Shown here: piece after piece, positions 17,638 to 25,911 of the stretch | Position numbering within the stretch: position 1 is the stretch's first letter | How the letters are laid out: each line of letters starts with the position of its first letter | Assembly (NCBI GenBank): GCA_963790085.1 | Contig: CAWBNH010000006.1 | Location: 544,523-608,522 of the forward strand | Direction of reading: 5' to 3' | Length of the DNA stretch: 64,000 bases | Source: CAXMST01 sp963790085 | Lineage (GTDB): Bacteria > Actinomycetota > Thermoleophilia > Solirubrobacterales > 70-9 | Made by a program: the position numbers and the translations under genes | Notes under the pieces: model-generated | What the model saw: the letters and a program-made list of their open reading frames with translations, nothing else | Told to the model about the DNA's origin: nothing | The model's database searches: none

Positions 17638-17656
17638 TCGTTCGATCTTTGAACGA
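17638..17656. promoter_or_regulatory. Probable TetR-family operator
   Basis: Inverted repeat TCGTTC-7 nt-GAACGA in the 70-bp divergent gap between the carboxylase and the TetR gene. It overlaps the -35/-10 spacer of the carboxylase promoter, so binding would block transcription. Confidence 0.5.
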
Positions 17657-17673
17657 CTGCTCGAAGTTTGGGC

Positions 17674-17679
17674 TACCAT
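17674..17679 (+). promoter_or_regulatory. Putative -10 box (TACCAT) of the TetR gene
   Basis: TACCAT is 8 nt before the GTG at 17688 and supports that start. The operator palindrome lies 18 bp upstream, which would allow autoregulation. Confidence 0.45.
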
Positions 17680-17687
17680 CTGCAGAG

Positions 17688-18275
17688 GTGGCCGCCAGAC
17701 CCACACGCCCCGCGCTCCGGGCGCGTTACGACCGCCGCCGCGAGGAGGTGGTCGAGTCGGCGGCGCGGGTCTTCGCCGAGCGCGGCTACGCCGAGACCTC
17801 GGTCTCGGAGCTGGCCGAGCGGCTCGGGCTGGCAACGGGTGCGCTCTACCACTACTTCCAGGGCAAGGAGGAGCTGCTGATCGAGATCTGCGACCAGCTC
17901 ATGCAGCCGCTGCTCGGGGCCAGCAGGGAGCTGCTTGCCGACGAGGCCGCTGATCCCGGCGAACAGCTACGCGATCTGGTCCGACTCTGGGTCGCGCACG
18001 TGATCGGCCATCGCGACCATCTGCTCGTCTTTACCCAGGTTCGCCACGTCGTCGACCACGGCGATCAGTGGCGCGGGGTGCGGAGCAGCCGCAAGCAGTT
18101 CGAGGCGCTGCTCGCCGGGGCGCTGCTCGCCGCAGAGGTCGACGATCCGGACCTCCGTCGCTATGCCCTGCTCGGAATGGTCAACCACACCGTGCAGTGG
18201 TACCGCCCGCGCGGCTCACTCACGGCGGAGCAGATCGCCGACGGCTACGTTGATCTCGTCGTCGCCCGGGCCTGA
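17688..18275 (+). CDS. TetR/AcrR-family transcriptional regulator, likely repressor of the divergent carboxylase
   Basis: A 195-residue regulator. The N-terminal helix-turn-helix reads SVSELAERLGLATGALYHYF followed by KEELL, the TetR signature. The C-terminal ligand domain resembles regulators of acyl-CoA metabolism (HRDHLLVFTQVRHVVDHG). The GTG at 17688 is chosen over the ATG at 17634 because of the -10 box and because the extra 18 residues would be encoded by the operator. The divergent layout suggests control of the carboxylase genes with an acyl-CoA as inducer; that is inference. Confidence 0.87.
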   Translation: MAARPTRPALRARYDRRREEVVESAARVFAERGYAETSVSELAERLGLATGALYHYFQGKEELLIEICDQLMQPLLGASRELLADEAADPGEQLRDLVRLWVAHVIGHRDHLLVFTQVRHVVDHGDQWRGVRSSRKQFEALLAGALLAAEVDDPDLRRYALLGMVNHTVQWYRPRGSLTAEQIADGYVDLVVARA

Positions 18276-18302
18276 GCCGCCGGATCGTCCCCGCTCCCCC
18301 GG

Positions 18303-19187
18303 CTAGGGGTCGCAGGACGCCGCGCCTCGGTCGAGCACGTCGCCGTTCACAGCCATGAAGCGCCAGCGGACGCTGCCCGCCTCGAGCATCAGCTCGAGGG
18401 CGCCGTCGTTCTTGGTATCGGCGAAGACCAAGCGCTCGTCAGAGAGCTTGACTGAATAGTGGCTCTTCCCGCCGGCACCCGAAATCAGAGTTGTGATCCC
18501 ATCGATCTCTCGCAGCCGCTGCATGTTGTGCTCATGACCGTTGAGAGCCAGGGTGGCGCGACCAGCAAGTAGTTGCCAGATTGGCTCCATGCTGGATTCA
18601 TCGCCGTGACTGCCGGCGCTGTAGCGGGGACGGTGCCAGAACGCGATCCGGCAGGTGCCGCCGGGCTCGAGCTCATCTCGTAGCCACTGCCACTGCTCGG
18701 ACTCAGCGTCGTGCGGCGCCTCACTGTTGAGCGAGATCAGATCCCAGCCGGCAACCTCGACCGAGTAATAGGCAGGCGGGCTGCCGTCGAAGTGCTCCGC
18801 CCAATACGGGTCGTAGCCCTCCGCGGCGTTGAGCCAGTCGTGATTTCCGGGGGTCGGCAGGGTGATCGGGTCGAGCGCCCCGAACGCGGGCTCGTAGTTG
18901 TTCGCGAAGTCTTCACGAGTCCCATCCTCGTAGACGTCGCCGAGATAGAGGAGGCGGTCCGGATCAGCGGCGGCGATCATTGCCCCAACCGCTTTGCTGG
19001 CCTCGCCTCCGTCGGCGGAGTCTCCGACCGCCCAGACCGATGCCTGACTCGCCTGCGGCTGACCGGCGAGCCCGCCCGATGCCGGGGGGTCCGACCCACC
19101 AAGCACCACGGCGAGCGCCAGGGCGGTCGCGATCAACAGCACGAGGACCCCGAGTGCCCGCCCTGCAGATGTCGGGGGCCTGCTCAT
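18303..19187 (-). CDS. Exported metallophosphoesterase (purple acid phosphatase-like)
   Basis: A 294-residue protein with an N-terminal hydrophobic anchor or signal (GVLVLLIATALALAVVLGG). It has the calcineurin-like metal-binding blocks in order: VGDSADGG, LYLGDVYEDG, GNHDWLN, FWHRPRYSAG and NGHEHNMQRL. These coordinate a dinuclear metal centre and place catalysis outside the membrane. Ribosome binding sequence AAAGGA precedes the ATG at 19187. It converges on the TetR gene and shows no operon partners. The substrate phosphoester is unknown. Confidence 0.86.
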   Translation of the reverse strand: MSRPPTSAGRALGVLVLLIATALALAVVLGGSDPPASGGLAGQPQASQASVWAVGDSADGGEASKAVGAMIAAADPDRLLYLGDVYEDGTREDFANNYEPAFGALDPITLPTPGNHDWLNAAEGYDPYWAEHFDGSPPAYYSVEVAGWDLISLNSEAPHDAESEQWQWLRDELEPGGTCRIAFWHRPRYSAGSHGDESSMEPIWQLLAGRATLALNGHEHNMQRLREIDGITTLISGAGGKSHYSVKLSDERLVFADTKNDGALELMLEAGSVRWRFMAVNGDVLDRGAASCDP

Positions 19188-19317
19188 TCTGTCCGGTCCT
19201 TTCGACTAGCCAGCACCAGTTCACGGAAAGTGTTGCACCACATCATCGACGATCGCGCTCGTCAGCGGTCACGATTCGATCTCGGCGCGGGTTGACGATC
19301 GGGTGCTCTGGGGCGAG

Positions 19318-19339
19318 AATGAATGAACGTTCACTCATT
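19318..19339. promoter_or_regulatory. 22-bp near-perfect palindromic operator upstream of the SDR gene
   Basis: The half-site AATGAATGAAC is repeated in inverted orientation with one mismatched pair; the core TGAACGTTCA is perfect. It ends 11 bp before the SDR start codon, so a bound protein would block the transcript. The half-site resembles boxes bound by TetR-type fatty-acid regulators such as Bacillus FadR. The cognate regulator is unknown. Confidence 0.55.
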
Positions 19340-19350
19340 GGGAGACCGAC

Positions 19351-20302
19351 ATGCCCTGGAGTAGGGACGACATCCCCATGCTCGACGGACGCACGGCGCT
19401 CGTCACCGGAGCCAACGGCGGCCTCGGGCTGCAGACAGCACTGGCCCTCGCCGCGAAGGGCGCCGAAGTGCTGATGGCCGCCCGTGACCAGGAGAAGGCC
19501 GCCCGGGCCGAGAGGGAGATCCGGGCCGAGCGCCCGGACGCCAGGCTCGAGGTCGTCGAGGTCGACCTGGGCTCGCTCGAGTCGATCAGGGCAGCCGCCG
19601 AACGGGTCACCGAGCAGCCACGAGAAGATCGACATCCTGGTCAACAACGCCGGGCTGATGGCGATGCCCGAGCGACGCACCGCCGACGGCTTCGAGATGC
19701 AGCTCGGCGTCAATCACCTCGGCCACTGGGCCCTGACGGCGAGGCTGATGCCGGCGCTCCTGCGGGCGCCCGCGGCCAGGGTCGTCAGCGTGACCAGCAC
19801 CGCACACCACATGGGACGTGCCGTCGATCCGGCGAATCCTCACCTCGAGGGCAGGTACGGCCCCTGGAAGTCCTACGGGCAGTCGAAGCTCGCCAACTTC
19901 CACTTCGGGATCGGCCTGCAGCGCGGCTTCGAGCGGGCTGGGGTCTCGGCGGCGAGCCTGATCGCTCATCCGGGGCTGTCGAACACCGACCTCCAGGCCC
20001 ACGCCGCCAGCGAGAACGCGGGCGACCGCTGGGCGCGCTTCTTCCACGGCATGGCGTCCCGTTCGGGAATGGAACCGGCTCAGGGTGCGCTCTCCCAGCT
20101 CCGCGCCGCAACCGACCCGGGCGCGAGGGGAGGCGAGCTCTACGGCCCGCTCTGGGTCAACAGCGGACCGCCGGTCCGCAAGCCGATCCTGAGGAGGATC
20201 GGCATGAACGAGGCGATCGCGAGGCTCTGGCAGGTCTCCGAGCGGGAGACGGGCGAGACGATCGAGATCAGCCCCGCCGGGGGGTCGGCGGCCGCGGCCT
20301 GA
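19351..20302 (+). pseudogene. Short-chain dehydrogenase/reductase, retinol-dehydrogenase-like, one frameshift
   Basis: An NAD(P)-dependent oxidoreductase. The first frame gives the Rossmann motif TGANGGLGLQTALALA and VEVDLGSLESIR; the second gives KIDILVNNAGLMAMP, the catalytic SVTST...YGQSK and HPGLSNTDL. The break lies near 19617 (one extra base, or two missing, between TEQ and HEKID). The joined product would be about 316 residues, normal for this class. Ribosome binding sequence GGGAG precedes the ATG 19351. As all motifs survive, a sequencing indel is likely. Regulation through the palindrome just upstream is probable. Confidence 0.75.
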
Positions 20303-20306
20303 GCCC

Positions 20307-20319
20307 GGCGGTCTCCGCC
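20307..20319. terminator. Small hairpin between convergent SDR and nickel transporter genes
   Basis: GGCGG-TCT-CCGCC, enclosed by a wider AGCCCG...CGGGCT pair (20302-20340), in the 39-bp convergent gap. No U-tract. Confidence 0.35.
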
Positions 20320-20341
20320 CCAGTCGGCCGGCGGCGGGCTC

Positions 20342-21121
20342 TCAGGCGCCGGCGGCCGCGTACCAGGCGCCGAACAACAGCCCGAACGAGCCCAGGGCCG
20401 GGATCAGCAGACCCCGGTAGACCGGCTCGAAGCGGGGTCGGGTCAGCACCCACCCCAGGGCCGCCGTCGCCAGCGACATCGAGACGACGGACATCGGCGC
20501 AAAGACGGCGAGCGCGGCAACCGCTTCGAGCCGCCCCGGCAGCGACGCGATCAGAAGGACGACGACGGCACCGGTGCCGGCCAGGCCGTGGAGCGCCCCG
20601 ATCGCGAGGGCCTGCTGCGGAGTACGAGCGCCCTCGACCTCAGGGTGGGCGTGGCCGCTGCCGCCCGCGGGATACAGGTGCCTGTGGGTATCGCGCCGCG
20701 ACGCGGGTGCAGACGTGCCCGCAGCATGGTCGTGGCGGGCCGACCGGTACTCGCCTCGAACCCACTTCCGAATCAGGCGGCCGGCGAGCACGACGATCAC
20801 GACCCCGACGCCGAGCTCCGCACCACGCTCGAGCCAGGCGGGCAACGACGACCTCAAGAGGATCAGCGGCATGCCGATCGCGATCAGCACGAGCGCGTGC
20901 CCGAGGCCCCACCAGGCTCCAATCCTCAACGCAACCCGCACGTCGCCGTCCTCGCGCGCGAGCAGCGAGGTCACCGCGACCAGATGATCGGGATCGGAGG
21001 CGTGACGGACACCGAGCAGCAGGGCCACCGCGAGCGCGACCGGCAGCGGCGCCGCCGTGAACAGCTCGCTGAGCTCACCGTCGAGGTGCTCGAGGGGCGC
21101 AGACGCGAGCTCGAAGCTCAC
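20342..21121 (-). CDS. NicO/HupN-type nickel (cobalt) transporter, last gene of the hyp operon
   Basis: A 259-residue membrane protein with about 6-7 hydrophobic segments. The first helices carry RHASDPDH, the HX4DH metal-binding signature of NiCoT/NicO permeases. A central hydrophilic loop is His-rich (ARHDHAAG, RDTHRHL, GHAHPE), consistent with metal handling. A second conserved block, GALHGLAGTGAV, matches NicO/HupE-like permeases. The GTG start overlaps the hypF stop (GTGA). Its place at the end of the maturation operon argues for nickel supply to the HypA/HypB insertion step. Confidence 0.82.
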   Translation of the reverse strand: MSFELASAPLEHLDGELSELFTAAPLPVALAVALLLGVRHASDPDHLVAVTSLLAREDGDVRVALRIGAWWGLGHALVLIAIGMPLILLRSSLPAWLERGAELGVGVVIVVLAGRLIRKWVRGEYRSARHDHAAGTSAPASRRDTHRHLYPAGGSGHAHPEVEGARTPQQALAIGALHGLAGTGAVVVLLIASLPGRLEAVAALAVFAPMSVVSMSLATAALGWVLTRPRFEPVYRGLLIPALGSFGLLFGAWYAAAGA

Positions 21122-23463
21122 GGCGTTACCCGCTCTGGGTCCAGAGCCCCTACGTAGGCGGCGATCGCCGCCTGACCGTAGGCGATCGCGCCGTCGTTCG
21201 CCGGCAGCCGGAGCGGCAGCAGCGGCCGCAACCCGCGGGCGAGAAGGGCCGGCGCCACGCCTCGCAGCAGTAGCCGGTTCTGGAACACGCCACCGGAGAG
21301 CACCACCTCCGTCAGCCCCCGTCGCTCCGCGAGCAGGCTCAGGGCCGCCACCGTCGCCGCCGCGATCGACGCGTGGAATCGAGCGGCGATCACCGGCACC
21401 GCGACTCGCTCGTGGTCGAGGTCGGCGACGATCGCCCGGATCGCCGGGCGCGGATCGATCACGATCGGGCCGGTCCGCTCGTCGAGCAGCGGCATCGGAT
21501 ACGGCTCCGGGTCGGTGGGGCCGGTAGCGGCGAGCGCCTCCAACTCGATCGCGGCCTGGCCCTCGTAGCGGATCTCCGCCCGCAATCCGCAGAGCGCGGC
21601 GACTCCGTCGAACAGCCTACCCGCGCTCGTCGTCAACGGCGATGCCAGCCCCGTCCGGCAGATCTCAGCGACGGCCTCCCAGTCGCCGGGGTCGACGAGC
21701 CCGGCCAGCGGCCCCGGTGCCCGCTGCGGTGCCTGGTCGAAGGCCGCCGCAAGCCATGAGCAGGCCATTCGCCAGGGCTGTTGCGCGGCCTTGTCACCGC
21801 CGGGCAGGCGTACCGGAAGCAGCAGGCCGGCACGCTCATAGGAGCCGAGTCCTCCAACCAGCAACTCGCCGCCCCACGCTGTTCCGTCCGCCCCGTAGCC
21901 GACGCCGTCGTAGATCGCCCCGACCGCGGGCCCCGTGCGCCCGTGCTCGGCGAGCACTGCCGCGAGGTGCGCGTGGTGGTGCTGTACGGGGAGGCGATCG
22001 ACGCCGGCGCGCTGCAGCGCATAGCCCGTCGAGAGGTAGTCGGGGTGCATGTCGTAGGCGACGATCCCGGGGTCGATCTCGAGCAGCTTCTCGAATTGCT
22101 CGATTCCCGTGCGGAACGCGGTCAACGTCTCGAAGTTCTTGAGATCGCCGATGTGATGTGAGACCCACGCGCGCCGTGTGCGCGCAAGGCAGAAGGTGCT
22201 CTTCAGCTCCGCCCCGCAGGCGAGCACGGGACGAGGAGCCTCGATCGGCATTCCCAGGGCGCTGGGGACGAGGCCGCGGGAGCGGCGCAGGATCAGCGGC
22301 TCAGACCGCACCCGTGGGTCGACCGCGCGCACCACGGAGTCGTCGGTGCGGGTATGGATCGGGCGGTCGTGCACGCAGAAGCAATCAGCGATCTCGCCGA
22401 GCCGGGCGAGCGCGTCGGCGTCTTCGTAGGCGATCGGCTCGTCGCTGACGTTGCCGGAGGTCATCACCAGATCGACGCCCGCATCCGCTGCCAGCAGGTG
22501 GTGCAGGGGCGCGTATGGAAGCATCACCCCGAGGTCAGGGCTCCCGGGAGCGACCGAAGCCGCCACCGGGGCCCCGGGTCGGCGCCGCGCGATCACGATC
22601 GGACGCTCGCGGCCGGCGAGCAGCGCTCGCTCCGCCGCGCTCAGCTCGACCAGGGAGGCGGCGCTCTCGAGGTCTCGCGTGATCAGCGCGAAGGGCTTGT
22701 CCTGACGCCGCTTGCGGGCGCGCAGCATCGCCACGACGGGCTCGCTGTCGGCCCTGCAGGCGAGGTGGTAGCCGCCGATGCCCTTGACCGCCACGATCAT
22801 GCCGTCGAGCAGGGCTCGGGCAGTCGCGGCCACGGCGTCCGCCCCGGGCTCGTGCATCTCGCTGCCCGAGCGATCGAGCAACCTGACGCGGGGCCCACAT
22901 TCCGGGCAGGCGTTGGGTTGAGCATGAAAGCGGCGATCGCCGGGGTCGTCGTATTCCGCCCGACAGGCCCTGCACATCTCGAAAGCCGCCATCGTCGTCA
23001 GCGGCCGGTCGTAGGGGATGCCGGTGACTATCGAGAACCTGGGACCGCAGTTCGTGCAGTTGATGAACGGGTAGCGATACCGCCGGTCGGCGGGATCGCC
23101 GAGCTCCGAGAGGCAATCGGCGCAGGTGGCGCTGTCGGGGCTGATCTCGGTATCCGCGGTCCCCGCCCCCCGGCTCGCTTCGATCACGAAGCGCCGCGCG
23201 GCGCGAGAGGGGCGCTGCTCGGTCGCGATCCGCTCGAGGCGGGCGAGCGGCGGCGCCTCGGCCGGGAGACGCTCGAGGAAGCGGTCGACCGCGCGCTGCT
23301 CCCCCTCGACCTCGATCAGCACGCCGTGGCCGTCGTTGAGGACGAACCCGGCGAGGTCGAGGTCGCCCGCAAGCCCGTGCACGAAGGGCCGGAAGCCGAC
23401 GCCCTGGACCACGCCCTCGACCCGGACGCGGACGCGACGACGACTTCCCAGGGCGGTGCTCAT
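21118..23463 (-). CDS. hypF: Carbamoyltransferase HypF, [NiFe]-hydrogenase maturation
   Basis: Makes the thiocarbamoyl group on HypE that becomes the cyanide ligand of the NiFe site. The 781-residue product shows the expected domain order: acylphosphatase (VEGVVQGVGFRPFVHG), two zinc-finger-like blocks (CADCLSEL...NCTNCGPRF; CRACRAEY...NACPECGP), a YrdC-like domain (IVAVKGIGGYHLACRA) and a Kae1-like carbamoyltransferase with VQHHHAHLAAVLAEHG. The ATG at 23463 overlaps the upstream SIS gene stop as ATGA. The frame runs open to 23838 but that part overlaps the SIS gene and is not HypF-like. Confidence 0.95.
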   Translation of the reverse strand: MSTALGSRRRVRVRVEGVVQGVGFRPFVHGLAGDLDLAGFVLNDGHGVLIEVEGEQRAVDRFLERLPAEAPPLARLERIATEQRPSRAARRFVIEASRGAGTADTEISPDSATCADCLSELGDPADRRYRYPFINCTNCGPRFSIVTGIPYDRPLTTMAAFEMCRACRAEYDDPGDRRFHAQPNACPECGPRVRLLDRSGSEMHEPGADAVAATARALLDGMIVAVKGIGGYHLACRADSEPVVAMLRARKRRQDKPFALITRDLESAASLVELSAAERALLAGRERPIVIARRRPGAPVAASVAPGSPDLGVMLPYAPLHHLLAADAGVDLVMTSGNVSDEPIAYEDADALARLGEIADCFCVHDRPIHTRTDDSVVRAVDPRVRSEPLILRRSRGLVPSALGMPIEAPRPVLACGAELKSTFCLARTRRAWVSHHIGDLKNFETLTAFRTGIEQFEKLLEIDPGIVAYDMHPDYLSTGYALQRAGVDRLPVQHHHAHLAAVLAEHGRTGPAVGAIYDGVGYGADGTAWGGELLVGGLGSYERAGLLLPVRLPGGDKAAQQPWRMACSWLAAAFDQAPQRAPGPLAGLVDPGDWEAVAEICRTGLASPLTTSAGRLFDGVAALCGLRAEIRYEGQAAIELEALAATGPTDPEPYPMPLLDERTGPIVIDPRPAIRAIVADLDHERVAVPVIAARFHASIAAATVAALSLLAERRGLTEVVLSGGVFQNRLLLRGVAPALLARGLRPLLPLRLPANDGAIAYGQAAIAAYVGALDPERVTP

Positions 23464-24734
23464 CGCGGCTCCGCGACCAGATGATCGAGCTCGACCAGCT
23501 CCCGCAGGACGTGGTAGGCACTCGCCTGCGCCTCCTGGATCCGGGGGACATGCTGTGAGCGGCTGATGATCACCGAGTCGGCGAGGCCCTCGGCCGCGAT
23601 CCGGCCACCGTCGTAGCCGACCATCGCGATCGTCGCGATCCCCCTGCGACGCGCCTCGGCCAGGCCGGCGATCAGGTTCTCGGAGCCACCGCTGGTCGAG
23701 AAGGCCAGCGCCACGTCGCCCGCCCGACCGGTTGCGATCAGCTGCCGCTGAAAGATCTCCGCGACGCCGATGTCGTTGGCGACGGCGGTGATGATCGGCG
23801 TGTCCTCTGTCAGGTCGAGCGCCGGCCACGAACGCCATCCCGCGACCTCGGGCAGGCGGAAGTCGGCGACGACGTCCATCGCATCCGTCGCCGAGCCACC
23901 GTTGCCGAACGCCAGCAGGCGGCCACCCCGCTCGAAGCAGGCGCGGAGCGTCCCGGCGGCGGCAGCGAGCTCCGCCGCTCCCTCGCGCAGCGTCTGGGCG
24001 CGGAGCCCGCCGACCTCCTCCGACTTCATCCGCACCGACTCCGACACGTCGGAGAGCAGCGCATCCGGGTCGCCCCCGCCCTCCTCGAGGAACGGGTAGA
24101 GGAAGCCCGCCGCGCCCGGAGCGGACGCAGAGGCGGGGCTGCCGCTCACGGCCGGCAGCCCCGCATGCTCGAAGAAGACGTGGACGAGCTCCCAGAGGAC
24201 GTGGTACAGGGTCTCGACCAGCTCCTGACGGATCGATGGATCAGCGCTCGGCGGCTCGAACAGCCAGTGGTCCTCCGCGTCGGCCCGACCGCCCGGGCCG
24301 AAGCCGATCGTCATGCAGCCCCGGTCGGAGGCACCGGCCAGAGCGGCCGCCGTCTCAGCGGCCGCGGCGCTCTCGGCCCCGAGCCCGAAGCCGATCACGA
24401 TGTCATCCCGAGCGACGGCGGCCTCGAGCTGGGCGCCGAGCGGGCCGCCCTCGGCCGTCAGTGCGATCGCCGGCAGCGCCCGCTTGCCGACGATCACCGG
24501 GTGCACGAACTCGACCGAGACGTGGCGGGCGTCGGAGCGGGCAGCCGGATCCGCGCCGAGTGAGATCAGGCTACCGCCGCTCGCGAAGCGCTCCGCCATC
24601 CGCCGGCAACAGCGGGCCACTCGCGGCGCCTCGGGTTCGAACATCGCGGCGCCGGCCTCGACGCGGGCCGCGATCGCCCGCTCTATGAGGTCTGCGACCG
24701 GCCGCCGCCGGCCGGTCGTCCCGGCGACCTCCAT
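23460..24734 (-). CDS. Double-SIS-domain protein (GmhA/DiaA-like) inside the hyp operon
   Basis: A 424-residue protein with two sugar-isomerase (SIS) domains. The second (about 215-424) is clear: FGNGGSATDAMDVVADF, FSTSGGSENLIAGL and a C-terminal helix IQEAQASAYHVLRELVE resemble phosphoheptose isomerase. The first (about 15-190) is degenerate but keeps the D-A-x-H-x-x-x-E pattern (SDARHVSVEF). By eye, the GmhA-type Glu is present only in the first domain and the QExH-type His is absent from both, so sedoheptulose-7-phosphate isomerase activity is doubtful. It is set tightly between hypB (9-bp gap) and hypF (4-bp overlap). Its role in maturation is unknown. Confidence 0.75.
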   Translation of the reverse strand: MEVAGTTGRRRPVADLIERAIAARVEAGAAMFEPEAPRVARCCRRMAERFASGGSLISLGADPAARSDARHVSVEFVHPVIVGKRALPAIALTAEGGPLGAQLEAAVARDDIVIGFGLGAESAAAAETAAALAGASDRGCMTIGFGPGGRADAEDHWLFEPPSADPSIRQELVETLYHVLWELVHVFFEHAGLPAVSGSPASASAPGAAGFLYPFLEEGGGDPDALLSDVSESVRMKSEEVGGLRAQTLREGAAELAAAAGTLRACFERGGRLLAFGNGGSATDAMDVVADFRLPEVAGWRSWPALDLTEDTPIITAVANDIGVAEIFQRQLIATGRAGDVALAFSTSGGSENLIAGLAEARRRGIATIAMVGYDGGRIAAEGLADSVIISRSQHVPRIQEAQASAYHVLRELVELDHLVAEPR

Positions 24735-24743
24735 CGCGCCTCC

Positions 24744-25442
24744 CTAGGCCCCCGCCGCCGGGCCGGGGGCGACCCCCGCACGATCGGCGACGCCGAACAG
24801 CCACTCCCGAAAGCGCTCGACCCCCTCACCGCTACGGGCGCTGAGCTGAAGCACCGTCGCCTCGGGATTGACCCGGTCGATGTTGGCTACCAGCAACTCG
24901 ACGTCGAAGTCGAGATGCGGGAGCAGGTCCGTCTTGTTGATCACGACGAGCTCGCAGGAACGGAACATCAGCGGGTACTTGAGCGGCTTGTCCTCGCCCT
25001 CGGTGACCGAGCAGATCATCGCCTTCGCGTCCTCGCCGATTCTGAACTCCGCCGGGCAGACCAGGTTGCCGACGTTCTCGACCACGAGCAGATCGAGATC
25101 GGCGAGCTTCAGGTCGGCGAGCGCCGAGCGAACCATGTTGGCGTCGAGGTGGCACTCGCCGCCGAACCCGGAGTCGGTGTTGATCTGGACGACCGGAACA
25201 TGGAGGGCCGAGAGCCGGTCCGCATCGATCGAGCCCTGCACGTCCCCCTCGAGGACTCCGACGCGCAGATCGCCACGCTCCGCCAGCACCCGCTCCAGCA
25301 GCATCGTCTTTCCCGCTCCCGGCGCGCTCATCAGGTTGACGACCGCGACCCCGGCGCGATCGAAGTCGGCCCGGTTGGCTGTGGCGATCGTCGTGTTCGC
25401 ATCGAGAGCGTCCTCGGCGACCTTGACCTTCGTCTGGTGCAT
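24744..25442 (-). CDS. hypB: Hydrogenase nickel-incorporation GTPase HypB
   Basis: A 232-residue SIMIBI GTPase that drives nickel insertion into the hydrogenase large subunit. The P-loop is SAPGAGKT, with switch and base-recognition motifs LEGDVQGS, VENVGNLVCP and INKTDLLP. The conserved metal-binding Cys-His pair appears in GGECHLDANMV. The N-terminal His-rich nickel-storage stretch of some HypB proteins is absent; the transporter's His-rich loop and HypA may take that role. It is 7 bp downstream of hypA. Confidence 0.95.
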   Translation of the reverse strand: MHQTKVKVAEDALDANTTIATANRADFDRAGVAVVNLMSAPGAGKTMLLERVLAERGDLRVGVLEGDVQGSIDADRLSALHVPVVQINTDSGFGGECHLDANMVRSALADLKLADLDLLVVENVGNLVCPAEFRIGEDAKAMICSVTEGEDKPLKYPLMFRSCELVVINKTDLLPHLDFDVELLVANIDRVNPEATVLQLSARSGEGVERFREWLFGVADRAGVAPGPAAGA

Positions 25443-25449
25443 GTTGCGG

Positions 25450-25887
25450 CTACCTACCTCTCAGCGCGTCGCGCGGATCGCGACCGTTGGAGCCGCCGTT
25501 GCCGGCGGCGACGGGCAGCGTCTCCACATCGATCGAATCAATCAGCAGATCGTTGCCGGCGAGCACCTCGGCCCCCGCGGCCTCGCAGCCGGGGCACCGG
25601 AACCGCGGCAACGCGGCCTCGGGATCACCGCTGTGCAGCGGCTCGGGCGCCGGGTCCCACTCGCGGCCGCACCGCTTGCAGCGCATCAGCGCACCGACCA
25701 GCTTCACGTCCAGCTCCGCCCCCTCGCAGATCGTCTCGCGGCTGGCGACGCCGAAGTAGAAGTCGAGCGACTCTGGGACTACCTGGCGCAGCGCGCCCAC
25801 CTGGAGGTGGACCGTATTGACCCGCCGGCCGCGGGCGTGGCGAATCACCGTCTCGACGATCGCCGATGAGATCGAGAGCTCATGCAT
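25450..25887 (-). CDS. hypA: Hydrogenase nickel chaperone HypA
   Basis: A 145-residue protein that delivers nickel with HypB. The N-terminus MHELSISSAIVETV holds the nickel-binding Met1-His2-Glu3. Zinc ligands are CKRCGREW and, after a longer-than-usual loop, CPGC. The C-terminus has about 20 extra Gly/Arg-rich residues compared with the ~115-residue family norm. It lies 24 bp after hypE and 7 bp before hypB. Confidence 0.94.
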   Translation of the reverse strand: MHELSISSAIVETVIRHARGRRVNTVHLQVGALRQVVPESLDFYFGVASRETICEGAELDVKLVGALMRCKRCGREWDPAPEPLHSGDPEAALPRFRCPGCEAAGAEVLAGNDLLIDSIDVETLPVAAGNGGSNGRDPRDALRGR

Positions 25888-25911
25888 GGGAGTCGATCTC
25901 GCACGCCATGA

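Noticed and set aside
15980..17953. 657-codon open frame on + opposite the carboxylase alpha subunit
   Set aside because: Antisense shadow of a well-conserved biotin carboxylase; runs through the operator and into tetR in another frame.
23464..23838. N-terminal extension of hypF
   Set aside because: The added ~125 residues overlap the SIS gene out of frame, are Arg/Gly/Asp-rich and precede the normal acylphosphatase start.
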